Of a stretch of 21,200 nucleotides of DNA, positions 1-7,183 are shown piece after piece (the first letter of the stretch is position 1; each line of letters opens with the position of its first letter). The position numbers were made by a program, and so were the translations under genes. The stretch comes from JBEVEP01 sp040512755 (GTDB taxonomy: Bacteria > Pseudomonadota > Alphaproteobacteria > Rhizobiales > Rhizobiaceae), in contig JBEVEP010000178.1 in the NCBI GenBank assembly GCA_040512755.1, forward strand, positions 1 to 21,200, given 5' to 3'. Under the pieces are notes generated by a model. That model saw nothing but the letters and a program-made list of their open reading frames with translations. It did not search any database and was not told where the DNA came from.

Positions 1-298
1 GGGGACCAACTCGACCCAGTATTGGGTGGCGACGCTGGCCACGATGGCCGGCAGGGCCCCGGGCGCGGGTGAACCCGACACCCTTCCTGTCGAGCGTTTC
101 TACGATGTGGTGAAGGTGCCCCGCAGATCTGGCCGGTCAAGTTTGGTGACAACCAGCACGTCGCCTTCCCGCACATACTCCAGGCAGCGGGCAAGCTCTG
201 GCCGCTCCTTGTCGAGACCGGACTGCTTCTCGCTGAACACTTTCTCAGCGCCTGCAGCCTTCAGCTTGTCGATCTGCGTCGCGGCGGCGAGGTTCTAG
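1..298 (-). pseudogene. Serine recombinase (resolvase/invertase) N-terminal domain remnant, frameshifted
   Basis: Read on the minus strand, the segment gives NLAAATQIDKLKAAGAEKVF, then an SEKQSG..ERPELARCLEY stretch, then REGDVLVVTKLDRP. This is the typical run of the catalytic domain of Pin/Tn3-type serine recombinases after the active-site serine region. Near positions 120-135 the frame breaks: the expected continuation HLHHIVETLDRKGVGFTRA is in the neighbouring frame, while the first frame stops soon after. A TAG codon sits just before the N of NLAAA, where family members carry the RVSTxxQ active-site segment. The catalytic serine is therefore absent and the C-terminal DNA-binding domain is not seen. 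The gene is dead and marks past site-specific recombination or transposition near the left edge. What follows the break toward position 1 is unassigned. Confidence 0.75.
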
Positions 299-415
299 AT
301 GGGCGGCAGTTCACAGACGAGCCGGTGCCGCTCTTCGGAGGCAACGGAGGATCAACTCAACATTGATCAGGCGGTCGCCAGTGTCAGCGCCGCCCCGCAC
401 ACCCCTGAGCCTTGG

Positions 416-688
416 TTATCCTGGCGTTGCTGGGCGGGAACGTTTCAAGGCTCTTTCGACTGCCTCAAATGGGAGTTCGCTGATTGCCAAGTGTCGTAAC
501 TCTTTCGATTTCTTGGGCGCAGCGTCGGCGTTCGTGATGATCGCGTAGCAGGCGGCCCTGACGATGTCCCGTTTCGTTGCCTTTGGATGTTTTTTCCGGA
601 TCGCTTTCAATAGCTTCTTTGGTGTCATGTCAGGCGCTACGATGTGAAGAAGTGTATTCCCGATTGACTGCAAGTGGTCTCTTTTCAT
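416..688 (-). CDS. Small hypothetical protein, lysine-rich, about 90 aa
   Basis: The product begins MKRDHLQSIGNTLLHIVAPD and continues with a basic helical stretch (MTPKKLLKAIRKKHPKATKR) and DIVRAACYAIITNADAA. It looks like a compact, mainly helical soluble protein, and I recall similar short uncharacterised ORFs in rhizobia, but I cannot name a family. Start choice is uncertain. The ATG at 688 starts the protein-like part but has only a weak ribosome binding site. An in-frame ATG at 748 has a better GGGGGAG at good spacing and would add 20 less protein-like residues. It is isolated, between a dead recombinase and degraded sequence, on the same strand as most genes of the region. Confidence 0.55.
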   Translation of the reverse strand: MKRDHLQSIGNTLLHIVAPDMTPKKLLKAIRKKHPKATKRDIVRAACYAIITNADAAPKKSKELRHLAISELPFEAVERALKRSRPATPG

Positions 689-881
689 CTTGACCGAGTT
701 TTTGAAGCATGAGTTGCGCCTACACTGCCTGCCAATATCAAGGTGCATCGATTTTCTCCCCCGAGACCAGCACCAGCACACCTAGCAGAGAACCGTGTGT
801 CACCAGCTAAGCTGCTTAGTAAAGTTCGATGGAGTTCAAGGCGCGGTTCTGAAGACAAAGGCTGCTGGCGTCCTTTCAGGG

Positions 882-1307
882 GCCCAACTGCGCGCTTTGG
901 CGAATACCAAGGGAGAAAGCCGAGCGGTTGGGCCGGCTCATGGCGCTACGTTCATGAGCGCGAGGCCCAGCAGGCGAAGAACGCCCGGAAAGAAGTCAGG
1001 GACCTTATTCGGATGGCAAGGCAACTCGCGGCGCTGTTTTGATTACCACAGGGCGAAAGGCCGAGCGACCGTCTGATCATGGCCGAACGTCCATGGCCGC
1101 GAGACCGAGCAGGAATGATCTGGCCGATGGCTTGAATCAGACCAGCATGAGTTGACCCGGCTTCGACGTGAGTATGGCCTTATCCGAGCGGAAACCGCGG
1201 CAGTTGTCGCTGGTCTGGCTATCATTGAGGCCAGTACAAGCTTGAAAGCACTACACCGGAAACGACTTAGCAGACCTCTTTATGAAGTCGCACTTTTTGG
1301 CGCCTAG
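882..1307 (+). other. Degraded coding-like region with a diverged internal duplication
   Basis: No intact gene is convincing here, but fragments look like former coding sequence. One plus-strand frame ends HEREAQQAKNARKEVRDL..RMARQLAALF at 1042. Another reads HGRETEQE, a TGA stop at 1116-1118, and then ELTRLRREYGLIRAETAAVV..LAIIEASTSLKALHRKR to a TAG at 1305-1307. The stretches around 905-975 and 1050-1115 resemble each other (shared GCCGAGCG, TCATGGC, CATG.GCGCGAG and AGCAGG blocks), so a segment was duplicated and both copies then decayed. The product is not recognised. Confidence 0.3.
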
Positions 1308-1314
1308 AAAAAGC

Positions 1315-1346
1315 GAGGTTGCTCAACGAAAGCGTTGAGCAACCTC
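1315..1346 (-). terminator. Rho-independent terminator for the minus-strand ORF ending at 1358
   Basis: There is a perfect 14-bp inverted repeat, GAGGTTGCTCAACG and CGTTGAGCAACCTC, with a 4-base loop. On the minus strand it is followed by GCTTTTTCT. It starts 11 bases after the stop codon of the truncated ORF at 1358-1606, so it fits a terminator for that gene. On the plus strand there is no T-run. Confidence 0.75.
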
Positions 1347-1357
1347 ACCAAGTTCAT

Positions 1358-1606
1358 CTAGGTCATCACATAGGCGGCGGTCTTAGCCAACGGAGTGCTA
1401 TTTGCCCTTCCCGCCGCCTTGACCGCCGCGCCACGTTGCCCCCGCCCTGACCGCCCGTTCCCACCGTTGTTGCCGCTGTCCCCGCCAGCAGCGCTGCCTT
1501 GACCATTGCCGAACTTTTTCGGAAGGTTACGTATCGTGAAGTTACGCAGCGTGATGTAGTCGAATAAAACGAGCAGCGTTTGCGACCAGACGCCAATCTT
1601 TTGGGG
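1358..1606 (-). pseudogene. 5'-truncated ORF with Gly/Asn-rich tail
   Basis: An open minus-strand frame of 82 codons runs from just after an in-frame TAG (1607-1609) to a TAG at 1358-1360, without an ATG start. It reads IGVWSQTLLVLFDYITLRNF, then TIRNLPKKFG, then a glycine/asparagine/serine-rich stretch (NGQGSAAGGDSGNNGGNGRS), and ends LAKTAAYVMT. The good terminator right after it suggests it is the surviving 3' end of a real gene. A non-canonical start cannot be excluded. The family is not recognised; the low-complexity tail is the only clear trait. The overlapping 76-codon ATG frame at 1366-1596 looks like a shadow. Confidence 0.4.
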
Positions 1607-1694
1607 CTAGCTGCCAGTATGATTTTTTTGAGATTGCGATGATTGCTGAATTGAGGAGCGAAGCCGGACGCCGCCTAGTCGATCAGGGCTACCG

Positions 1695-2741
1695 CTAAGC
1701 AGCCCGACCAAGAGACCGCCGATGTTCTGTCGGACTCTTTCCCGTCCAACGACGGCAAGCATGACTGAATGAACCTTGCTGGTTAAAGCCCAGAAGCCAG
1801 GCGATGTGAGACGCCGAAAGGTTTTCTGCGAGGTAGCGTGCAGCGAGATCGCGCCGCAGTTGATCGAGGATTTCCCCGAAGCTCAATCCCTCAGATGCCA
1901 ACCGACGGGCAAAGGTCCTTTCGCTAAGGCCAAGCCCCAAGGCAACCTTCTTCGCCTGCGCTTCTCCGTGCGGCAAAAGAGGCGCGATTGCGTTCTCGAC
2001 GATCGTTCGAAAGCGACTGAAATTGTTGACGCGAGCCGCGACGGCCTCCTCGCAATTTCTGACCATCAATTCGTTGAGAAATGGGTCCGCTCCCGCCACA
2101 GGAATTTCCATCACAGCAGGATCGAAATTTAACTCGTCTTCGTAAGCCTGGAATTGCACCGGGCAACCGAAGAGGGTTTGGATCAGCCGCTGGTCGCCTG
2201 ATCGAGGGTGGACGAAACTCGCGGAAAGGGGTTCAATTTTTTTCCCGACAAGTCGGCGGCAGAGCCGCAGGAGCAGCAGCGCCAAAAACTCAGCTTGGTG
2301 GCGGTCAAGGTGTCTCGGCACTCCCGTATAGGAAAGAGAAACGCGGTAAGCAGCACCCTTTTCGATCCGGATGATCAACGCTTCATTGGCGACACTGACA
2401 TACCGCTCAAGGCGCTTCAGCGCGTCGCCAAGTCGCGACGATGAAGCAGCCACGTAGTACAACAGGCCGAGTTCGCGCAGGTCGAAATTGGCCGCCAAAG
2501 TCAGCCCGATCCATTCGTCCTTGGTGGCGCGGGACACTTGGTTGAGAAAGTCGATCTGTGAAATGACACTGATCCGCTTGCGGTCCGCAAGTGCAACAGA
2601 AGACAAGCCGCACATTGCGAGCAAGGAAGCCGGGTTTATACCTTTCCGTTGTAAGTAACCAAGGGCTAGGCGAGAGGCTAAACCGATACCTGTCGGATTA
2701 GCATTCCGAGTCCGAAGTATTGAATCTTCTTGGTCGATCAT
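1695..2741 (-). CDS. AraC-family transcriptional regulator (arabinose-binding-like N-terminal domain)
   Basis: This 348-aa protein has the layout of the OruR/VirS-like AraC subgroup. An N-terminal effector-sensing domain of about 200 residues (roughly 25-210, including DEWIGLTLAANFDLRELGLL and the FVHPR segment near 177-180) is followed by a C-terminal double helix-turn-helix domain (about 245-345). Visible landmarks are VALGLGLSERTFARRLASEG for the first helix-turn-helix and IAWLLGFNQQGSFSHACRRW followed by TGKSPTEHRR for the second. It should bind DNA and control genes in response to a small hydrophobic or amino-acid-like ligand; the target is unknown. No metabolic gene adjoins it, so an adjacent-target guess is not possible. 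The start at 2741 begins MIDQEDSIL; the ribosome binding site is weak. The reading frame is intact, unusual for this eroded region. Confidence 0.88.
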   Translation of the reverse strand: MIDQEDSILRTRNANPTGIGLASRLALGYLQRKGINPASLLAMCGLSSVALADRKRISVISQIDFLNQVSRATKDEWIGLTLAANFDLRELGLLYYVAASSSRLGDALKRLERYVSVANEALIIRIEKGAAYRVSLSYTGVPRHLDRHQAEFLALLLLRLCRRLVGKKIEPLSASFVHPRSGDQRLIQTLFGCPVQFQAYEDELNFDPAVMEIPVAGADPFLNELMVRNCEEAVAARVNNFSRFRTIVENAIAPLLPHGEAQAKKVALGLGLSERTFARRLASEGLSFGEILDQLRRDLAARYLAENLSASHIAWLLGFNQQGSFSHACRRWTGKSPTEHRRSLGRAA

Positions 2742-2885
2742 CGAAATTTACCCAAAGCAACGGGCAGAGAACCTCGATTTTCACCTAATTGACCGTTTAG
2801 CGCAACTTCGGACCGACACTGGTCGACTCCGTCTTTGTTAATGAGCGGTTAGACCCGCCAAGGACCCATGACGCGGGCTTGTGTT

Positions 2886-3068
2886 TTAACCGCCGGGTCG
2901 CCGGTGCCGTGACAGCGTTTCAGACAGGTCAAAGAGAGACCGAAGCAGTTCTCCCATCGCTCTGCCGTAAGGAAGCCCGTCTTCTTCAACCGACTTCGCG
3001 AGCCTCTCAACATCTGCGCCGTTGGATGCCCAGACATCCGGTCTCGGTCGTTCGGAAGGCTGTTTCAT
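2886..3068 (-). CDS. Small hypothetical protein, 60 aa
   Basis: The ORF begins MKQPSERPRPDVWASNGADV and continues with an acidic/helical part (ERLAKSVEEDGLPYGRAMGE, then LLRSLFDLSETLSRH). It has a well-placed GAGGAG ribosome binding site six bases before the ATG, the main reason to call it real. It lies upstream of, and on the same strand as, the AraC regulator, separated by 144 bases. No signal peptide or membrane segment is visible. The family is not recognised. Confidence 0.5.
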   Translation of the reverse strand: MKQPSERPRPDVWASNGADVERLAKSVEEDGLPYGRAMGELLRSLFDLSETLSRHRRPGG

Positions 3069-3194
3069 ATGGGCTCCTCAATGGAAGCTGACGGATCACC
3101 GGGTGGAACGTATCTATGCCGCAGAACAACGCAATTACTGCTTCTGACTGAGGCATCAACGGAGGCAGAGCGGGATCGGAGGCCGAGATTGGAA

Positions 3195-3210
3195 AGGAGG
3201 AAAACCTCCT
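3195..3210. repeat. Hairpin AGGAGG-AAAA-CCTCCT
   Basis: A perfect 6-bp stem with an AAAA loop, flanked by GATTG upstream and CAATC downstream that can extend the stem across a GAA bulge (about 3187-3215). It lies about 70 bases before the 3281-3496 gene. It could be a leader hairpin or a weak terminator. No T-run follows on the plus strand. Confidence 0.35.
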
Positions 3211-3280
3211 CAATCCATTTGTTTGCTTTCCCAATCTGCTATCAACGAGTGGGAATCATGACTATTGGGAAGGAACACTC

Positions 3281-3496
3281 TTGGCCGGAAATTTCAACGA
3301 AGCACGCGCCAATGCTGAACTCAAATTCAGGAAGGCCGAACCTGAGGCGACCTCGTTTGATCGAGCCATTGCCGAAAACGCTGCCGAGAGCGAAAAACGC
3401 CGGATCAAATCAGCGAACCTGAAGGAACTTCGGCTGAAGAAGGAGGCGGAGCAATTGGCCGCTGGGAATCGGGGATCAACCAAAGCGGACGAGTGA
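3281..3496 (+). CDS. Small hypothetical protein, charged and helical, 71 aa
   Basis: The protein (MAGNFNEARANAELKFRKAE, then PEATSFDRAIAENAAESEKR, then IKSANLKELRLKKEAEQLAA) is rich in Ala, Glu, Lys and Arg and should form a long helix or coiled coil. Similar short charged proteins are common in rhizobia and have no known function. The start is a TTG at 3281 with a strong GGAAGGA seven bases upstream. The ATG at 3259 is in another frame, and its reading gives no protein-like sequence. A hairpin terminator lies 40 bases after the stop, so the gene looks like a complete single-gene transcription unit. Confidence 0.6.
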   Translation: MAGNFNEARANAELKFRKAEPEATSFDRAIAENAAESEKRRIKSANLKELRLKKEAEQLAAGNRGSTKADE

Positions 3497-3536
3497 GCGA
3501 CGACAACGAATCCTCTGCATGGGCCTACGAGTAGCA

Positions 3537-3558
3537 CGCGCTGAGGGTATTCAGCGCG
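3537..3558 (+). terminator. Hairpin terminator after the 3281-3496 gene
   Basis: A perfect 8-bp inverted repeat, CGCGCTGA / TCAGCGCG, with a 6-base loop, followed by ATTCCTTTGTTA. The T-run is poor, so efficiency is uncertain, but the position 40 bases after a stop codon fits. Confidence 0.5.
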
Positions 3559-4049
3559 ATTCCTTTGTTACTGCGGAATCTGGGTTTAGTTCGGCTGGGA
3601 TGAGCTGATCCATGTCTTGAAGTGCTCTGTAAGTCCGCCAGCGAATGAGCCGTGACTTATGCCGGAACTGACCGCCGCTGATGTGTGATCAGCAGGTTAG
3701 TTCGGCCACGAGGAGCGGATCGAGCCGGGCAATTCAACTGGCGCAAGCCGCCGGGGTGACGGTTCCTCGTCCTCATATAGGTCGCGTGGCACTGGGTCTC
3801 GGTCAGAGAAAAAAGAGCAGCGACCACATTGCTCGACGCAAGGCGGTCGCCAGTAAAAGTCGCGACGGGCGGGGGTTGGGTTCAGTCGCGACCGACCTTT
3901 AATGCCATGTTACCCAATGTCCCGTTTGAGGCTGAGCGACACTTGGTGCTTTTTGCGCGACCAAGCGTGGCGGATGGTCAGCCACAGGTCGAGGCGGCGA
4001 TAGCTGGGTTCCCCAGGAAATCTTGCTAGCTAGAGTTCGGCGTCGCTCT
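3559..4049. other. Intergenic stretch without a convincing gene
   Basis: About 490 bases with only short ORFs in conflicting frames, none with a good ribosome binding site or recognisable protein. Two copies of AGTCGCGAC occur 26 bases apart (3858-3866 and 3884-3895 area), and a small hairpin GCTGAT..ATCAGC lies near 3677-3693. Probably decayed or spacer DNA. Confidence 0.4.
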
Positions 4050-4412
4050 CTACCTCCGGCACTGACGGCGCGGGCCGTCATATGGCTGGTAGGAACAGTC
4101 CGATGGGTCGAAGCTGCGATAGTGCTGGGAGCAAGCCTTGTAGTTGCAGGCAGGCGAAGTGGCTTGCGATTCAGGTTTGGCAATCGACATTTTTGCAGTT
4201 TCATCGATCTGCGGATGGTCGGTGAGGATTTGCGGAGGAGCTGCAAGTTGCGACCCTGCATGTATGCGTACTGTCGGTGGCTCATAAAAGACGCCTGCGG
4301 CTGTCACATGAAAGGCAACCAACGTGACACCAATGACGATTAGGAATGCGAGAACCGCACCCCCGCCACTTCGTGGCCGATCACCAAAGGAACCATGGTA
4401 ACTTACCGCCAT
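4050..4412 (-). CDS. BA14K-like membrane-anchored small protein
   Basis: The C-terminus carries the hallmark of the BA14K family of Brucella and rhizobia: ACSQHYRSFDPSDCSYQPYD followed by GPRRQC. Family members usually show C..RYRSFDP..G.Y.GYDG..R.C. Four cysteines (about residues 89, 94, 106 and 118) could form disulfides outside the cytoplasm. One hydrophobic segment (residues about 19-40, AVLAFLIVIGVTLVAFHVTA) acts as a membrane anchor or uncleaved signal; the rest should lie in the periplasm. BA14K in Brucella is an immunoreactive protein linked to lectin-like activity; the role here is unknown. I chose the ATG at 4412 because GGGAAG precedes it. An in-frame ATG at 4493 would add 27 residues and overlap the upstream gene by 25 bases. 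Confidence 0.6.
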   Translation of the reverse strand: MAVSYHGSFGDRPRSGGGAVLAFLIVIGVTLVAFHVTAAGVFYEPPTVRIHAGSQLAAPPQILTDHPQIDETAKMSIAKPESQATSPACNYKACSQHYRSFDPSDCSYQPYDGPRRQCRR

Positions 4413-4468
4413 GTGACTGCTTCCCGAACCGTAAGGCTGCTTCCAATTGACGCCATCCGACGGCATAG

Positions 4469-4702
4469 CTAAGCCGAAGGCTGATATCGGCATGACATCA
4501 TTTGGGGACGGCGTGCACGTCCGAGCCGGGCAGTTCGTGAGCCTTGAGAAGAACCCTGGTGATAGCCGTCTTCGTTCGATCGGGCGTTTGCCTGCCTGAT
4601 TAACAGCCGGATGTCCTCGGCGCTGTAGCCGTCCGCGATCATTACCTTGCGGATCACCGGCTCGTTCAGCAATTCGTCCAGCGTAAGTTCGCGCTCGTAC
4701 AT
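4469..4702 (-). CDS. Small hypothetical protein, 77 aa
   Basis: The N-terminal half, MYERELTLDELLNEPVIRKV and MIADGYSAEDIRLLIRQANA, resembles short acidic/helical ORFs of rhizobia that share a TLxELLxDPxIRxVMxxDG pattern. The second half is basic, low in structure and may be a drifted tail. A near-perfect GGAGGAGGAGG lies five to eight bases before the ATG, the strongest ribosome binding site in the left part of the window. It is directly upstream of the BA14K-like gene on the same strand, so the two may be co-transcribed. Function unknown. Confidence 0.65.
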   Translation of the reverse strand: MYERELTLDELLNEPVIRKVMIADGYSAEDIRLLIRQANARSNEDGYHQGSSQGSRTARLGRARRPQMMSCRYQPSA

Positions 4703-4742
4703 CGTCCTCCTCCTCCGCTATTTGCCCGGGTGATGCAATAAA

Positions 4743-5294
4743 TCAGCCCTGTAACGTGACGATGTCAGAAATGGCCTTCTGTGTTTCAGTTGTTTCGGTT
4801 GTGCCAAGACTGAGCGCCATCGCGAATCCAATAAGAGCGAGCCGCACCAAGCTCGTCTGTGGGGATTCGCACACCTCTAGAAGGTTTTGCCGGATACACG
4901 GCGGAAAGATGCCGGTGCGCACCGCGGGCGACTCGCTAACCAATGCGATCCCAAACGCGCCGCTGTAGTATGGGATTTTTTTCACAAGCTCGGTGATGAC
5001 ATAGCCTGCGCTGGCGGCAATTTTGCGCGACCGTGCGCTCCCGGTCAGGAACAGGTCAAATCCCGCTTTGGAAAGGACATTGGTGCTCATCCTGGTAGTC
5101 GCCAGCAAATGCCAGTTGGCTCGCAGGTTCACCCGTATCCCCGCTGCCCAAATGAGGTAAGTGCCCGCGAGAAAGCGGTCTCGCACGCGCTTGCCGACGT
5201 GCGTCAGGAATATCTCGCCTATCTCGAAACCTGGCGCGAAGGGCTGTCCGAGTCCGATCTCATTGGCAGCGCAGTGCTGGACGGCCAGATACAC
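4743..5294 (-). CDS. Unassigned ORF, doubtful
   Basis: This is an open frame of 183 codons with moderate hydrophobic content (KIPYYSGAFGIALVSES; LVRLALIGFAMALSLGTTET). It has no recognisable domain and no ribosome binding site before the ATG at 5294. The plus strand is also open over 4887-5399; its end, ALADVRQEYLAYLETWREGL and HTLRRQLGM, looks helical. Both frames have similar GC-rich third positions, so the coding strand cannot be decided by eye. The region may be one or more decayed genes. The last 37 codons of the minus frame are the most protein-like part. Confidence 0.25.
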   Translation of the reverse strand: MYLAVQHCAANEIGLGQPFAPGFEIGEIFLTHVGKRVRDRFLAGTYLIWAAGIRVNLRANWHLLATTRMSTNVLSKAGFDLFLTGSARSRKIAASAGYVITELVKKIPYYSGAFGIALVSESPAVRTGIFPPCIRQNLLEVCESPQTSLVRLALIGFAMALSLGTTETTETQKAISDIVTLQG

Positions 5295-5573
5295 ACGCTG
5301 CGGCGTCAGTTAGGGATGCAGGCCGAACCGACCGCGACCGGATTCGCGAACTGGTCCGCGAGCGGGCCCGACGGCATCGCGAGCGCAGGAAAGCAGTGAC
5401 AGGAACGCTGAACTAGACCGGCGCCCCCATATGGTTTGACCTGAATCCGGTGCGTGGATGGGCAGATGTACTCATAGCTTGTCCCAACACAAAGGCGCAT
5501 AGTGTCCCTTGTCAGTCTCGGCAAACACGCCTGGCTGGCATTCCGTACGAAGGGCTCACTATTGAAGCACGCA

Positions 5574-5753
5574 ATGAAACCTCTTGATGTCGGTATCCTT
5601 GTCGCCGGCGGGCCTGCAGCCGTTTACAGACCGGTCGAGCGATGGCGACCAAGCTCGCGCAAACATGTGCTGAGAGCCTATTTTACGCTTGGCGTGCTGT
5701 CTGTGTTTAGCGGGATTTTCTGGGCAAGCCTGACCCATTTCCTGTTTCTTTGA
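5574..5753 (+). CDS. Possible small membrane protein, 59 aa
   Basis: From the ATG at 5574 the frame reads MKPLDVGILVAGGPAAVYRP and ends in one clear hydrophobic helix (AYFTLGVLSVFSGIFWASLT, then HFLFL). The charged middle (VERWRPSSRKHVLR) would lie in the cytoplasm. The ribosome binding site is weak (GAAG). It converges on the permease gene ending at 5847. No family recognised; it may be chance. Confidence 0.35.
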   Translation: MKPLDVGILVAGGPAAVYRPVERWRPSSRKHVLRAYFTLGVLSVFSGIFWASLTHFLFL

Positions 5754-5846
5754 ACGATGGGCCGGGATTTCCCGCGCTCCCTCGAGCACTGGCACGCGCG
5801 GCACCCGGCTCGATACCGGCAAGCAATGGTCCGCCTCGATCCGATC

Positions 5847-6500
5847 CTAGTGGCCGGCGAGCCGGCGCTCGGCGATGCGACCAACCTGTTCGATCGAAAA
5901 GTTGATCAGGAAATAGATCAAACCGGCGAAGATATAGAAGTCGAGGGTGAGAAACGTCCGGCCGATGATTTCCTGGGTTTTCAGCAGCAACTCGCCAACA
6001 CCAATGATCGAGAGCAGTGTCGAGGCTTTGACAATTTCGACCGCAGTGTTGATCCAAACGGGTAATGCTTGGCGCAGGGCCTGCGGCAAAAGGACGAGCA
6101 GCAGTATCTGGCGCATCTTTAGACCCATGCTTTTTCCTGCCTCGATCTGGGTTAGGGGGATGGCCTCCAGGGCGCCGCGAAAGATTTCGCCGAGATGTGC
6201 CCCGCAGAAAAGCGAAAGCGCAAAGACACCCGAACCGGTGGCCGTGAAGTGAATGCCAAAGGCAGCGAGTATGTAGAAGGCGGCGAGGATGAGAACGAGT
6301 ACTGGCGTGCCGCGAACGACGTCGACATAAGCGCGCAGCGGCCAGCGTACAGGACGGGTCCCGAAGGCAAGGCCAACGCCCACGAAGAGCCCGAGCGCAG
6401 TTCCGGTGATGATTGCGGCGATCGAAACCTCGACGGTCGTAATCAAGCCCTCTGCAAGCTGCAAGCGCATGTTCGAGAGTTCGATGAAGAAGCGTTCCAT
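5847..6500 (-). CDS. Polar amino acid ABC transporter permease (HisM/GlnP type), second permease
   Basis: This inner-membrane permease of the polar amino acid uptake family has five to six hydrophobic helices. It carries the conserved cytoplasmic EAA loop that docks the ATPase (EIFRGALEAIPLTQIEAGKS, then MGL, roughly residues 105-130). VDVVRGTPVLVLIL in the first half is also typical, as is the 217-aa length. I chose the ATG at 6500 (MERFFIEL), preceded by GAGGG. A TTG at 6509 would overlap the TGA of the preceding permease by four bases. Either way the two permeases are translationally coupled and should form a heterodimer. No ATPase gene follows: the next 1.1 kb on this strand has no Walker motifs. 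Confidence 0.9.
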   Translation of the reverse strand: MERFFIELSNMRLQLAEGLITTVEVSIAAIITGTALGLFVGVGLAFGTRPVRWPLRAYVDVVRGTPVLVLILAAFYILAAFGIHFTATGSGVFALSLFCGAHLGEIFRGALEAIPLTQIEAGKSMGLKMRQILLLVLLPQALRQALPVWINTAVEIVKASTLLSIIGVGELLLKTQEIIGRTFLTLDFYIFAGLIYFLINFSIEQVGRIAERRLAGH

Positions 6501-6505
6501 AGCCC

Positions 6506-7165
6506 TCAAAATTTCGGGAACCGGCGCTCGAACCGGCGCAGCCCGGCTGCGATCAGTAGCGAGGTGGACACATAGAGGAGACTCGCCGCCATCCAGGCCT
6601 CGACTACGCGGAACGTATCGACGTTGATGCGACGCGCCTGAAATGTGAGCTCGGGCACTGCAATGGCGGCCGCGAGGGAGCTGTCCTTGAACAGCGAGAT
6701 GAAGGTCGAGCCGAGTGCGGGCAGCGCGTTACGGAGCATGATCGGGAAACGGATCAGTCGCGCCACCTGAAACCGTGTCAGGCCAATCGAATGCCCGGCA
6801 TCGGTCAGGCCTGAAGGTATGCCGGTGAGGCTGGCGCGAAACACTTCCGTCAGATAGGCGCCGGCGTAGAGTGAAAGCGAAGCAACGAAGCTCTCAATCT
6901 TGCCCATTCGGACGCCGAGCTCGGGCAGCGCAAAATAGGCGACGAGCACGATGACGAGCAACGGCGTGTTGCGGACGAAGGTGACGTAGGCGGCCGCGCA
7001 GCTGCGCAAGGTGCGCGAGCCGTCGATCGCCGCAAAAGCTGCCACCAGCCCGATTGCCGCGCCGATGGCGATTGCAAGAATGGCGAGCGCCAAACCAAGG
7101 GCTAATCCGCCGAGGAGATTCCCGGCATTGGCCCAGATCACGTCGAAGTTGAACGCATAGGTCAT
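6506..7165 (-). CDS. Polar amino acid ABC transporter permease (HisQ/GlnP type), first permease
   Basis: This 219-aa inner-membrane protein belongs to the same family as the next gene. A hydrophobic N-terminal helix (LALGLALAILAIAIGAAIGL) is followed by VTFVRNTPLLVIVLVAYFAL. The EAA motif region is EVFRASLTGIPSGLTDAGHS followed by IGL (about residues 125-150). It begins 18 bases after the binding-protein gene and runs into the second permease, so the three genes form one operon. With its partner it should make the transmembrane channel for an amino acid or derivative; the substrate cannot be read from the sequence. The start at 7165 is ATG with a weak ribosome binding site (GCGGGTG). Confidence 0.9.
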   Translation of the reverse strand: MTYAFNFDVIWANAGNLLGGLALGLALAILAIAIGAAIGLVAAFAAIDGSRTLRSCAAAYVTFVRNTPLLVIVLVAYFALPELGVRMGKIESFVASLSLYAGAYLTEVFRASLTGIPSGLTDAGHSIGLTRFQVARLIRFPIMLRNALPALGSTFISLFKDSSLAAAIAVPELTFQARRINVDTFRVVEAWMAASLLYVSTSLLIAAGLRRFERRFPKF

Positions 7166-7183
7166 GGCACCCGCTGATCGGCA

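Noticed and set aside
743..1042. 99-codon plus-strand ORF starting at 743
   Set aside because: Its first half is proline/arginine-rich and unlike protein, it overlaps other open frames, and only the last 35 codons look coding. Treated as part of the degraded region.
4887..5399. 170-codon plus-strand ORF opposite the doubtful minus-strand ORF
   Set aside because: No ribosome binding site, no known motif, first half implausible. The end (5160-5399) looks helical but cannot be told from chance by eye.
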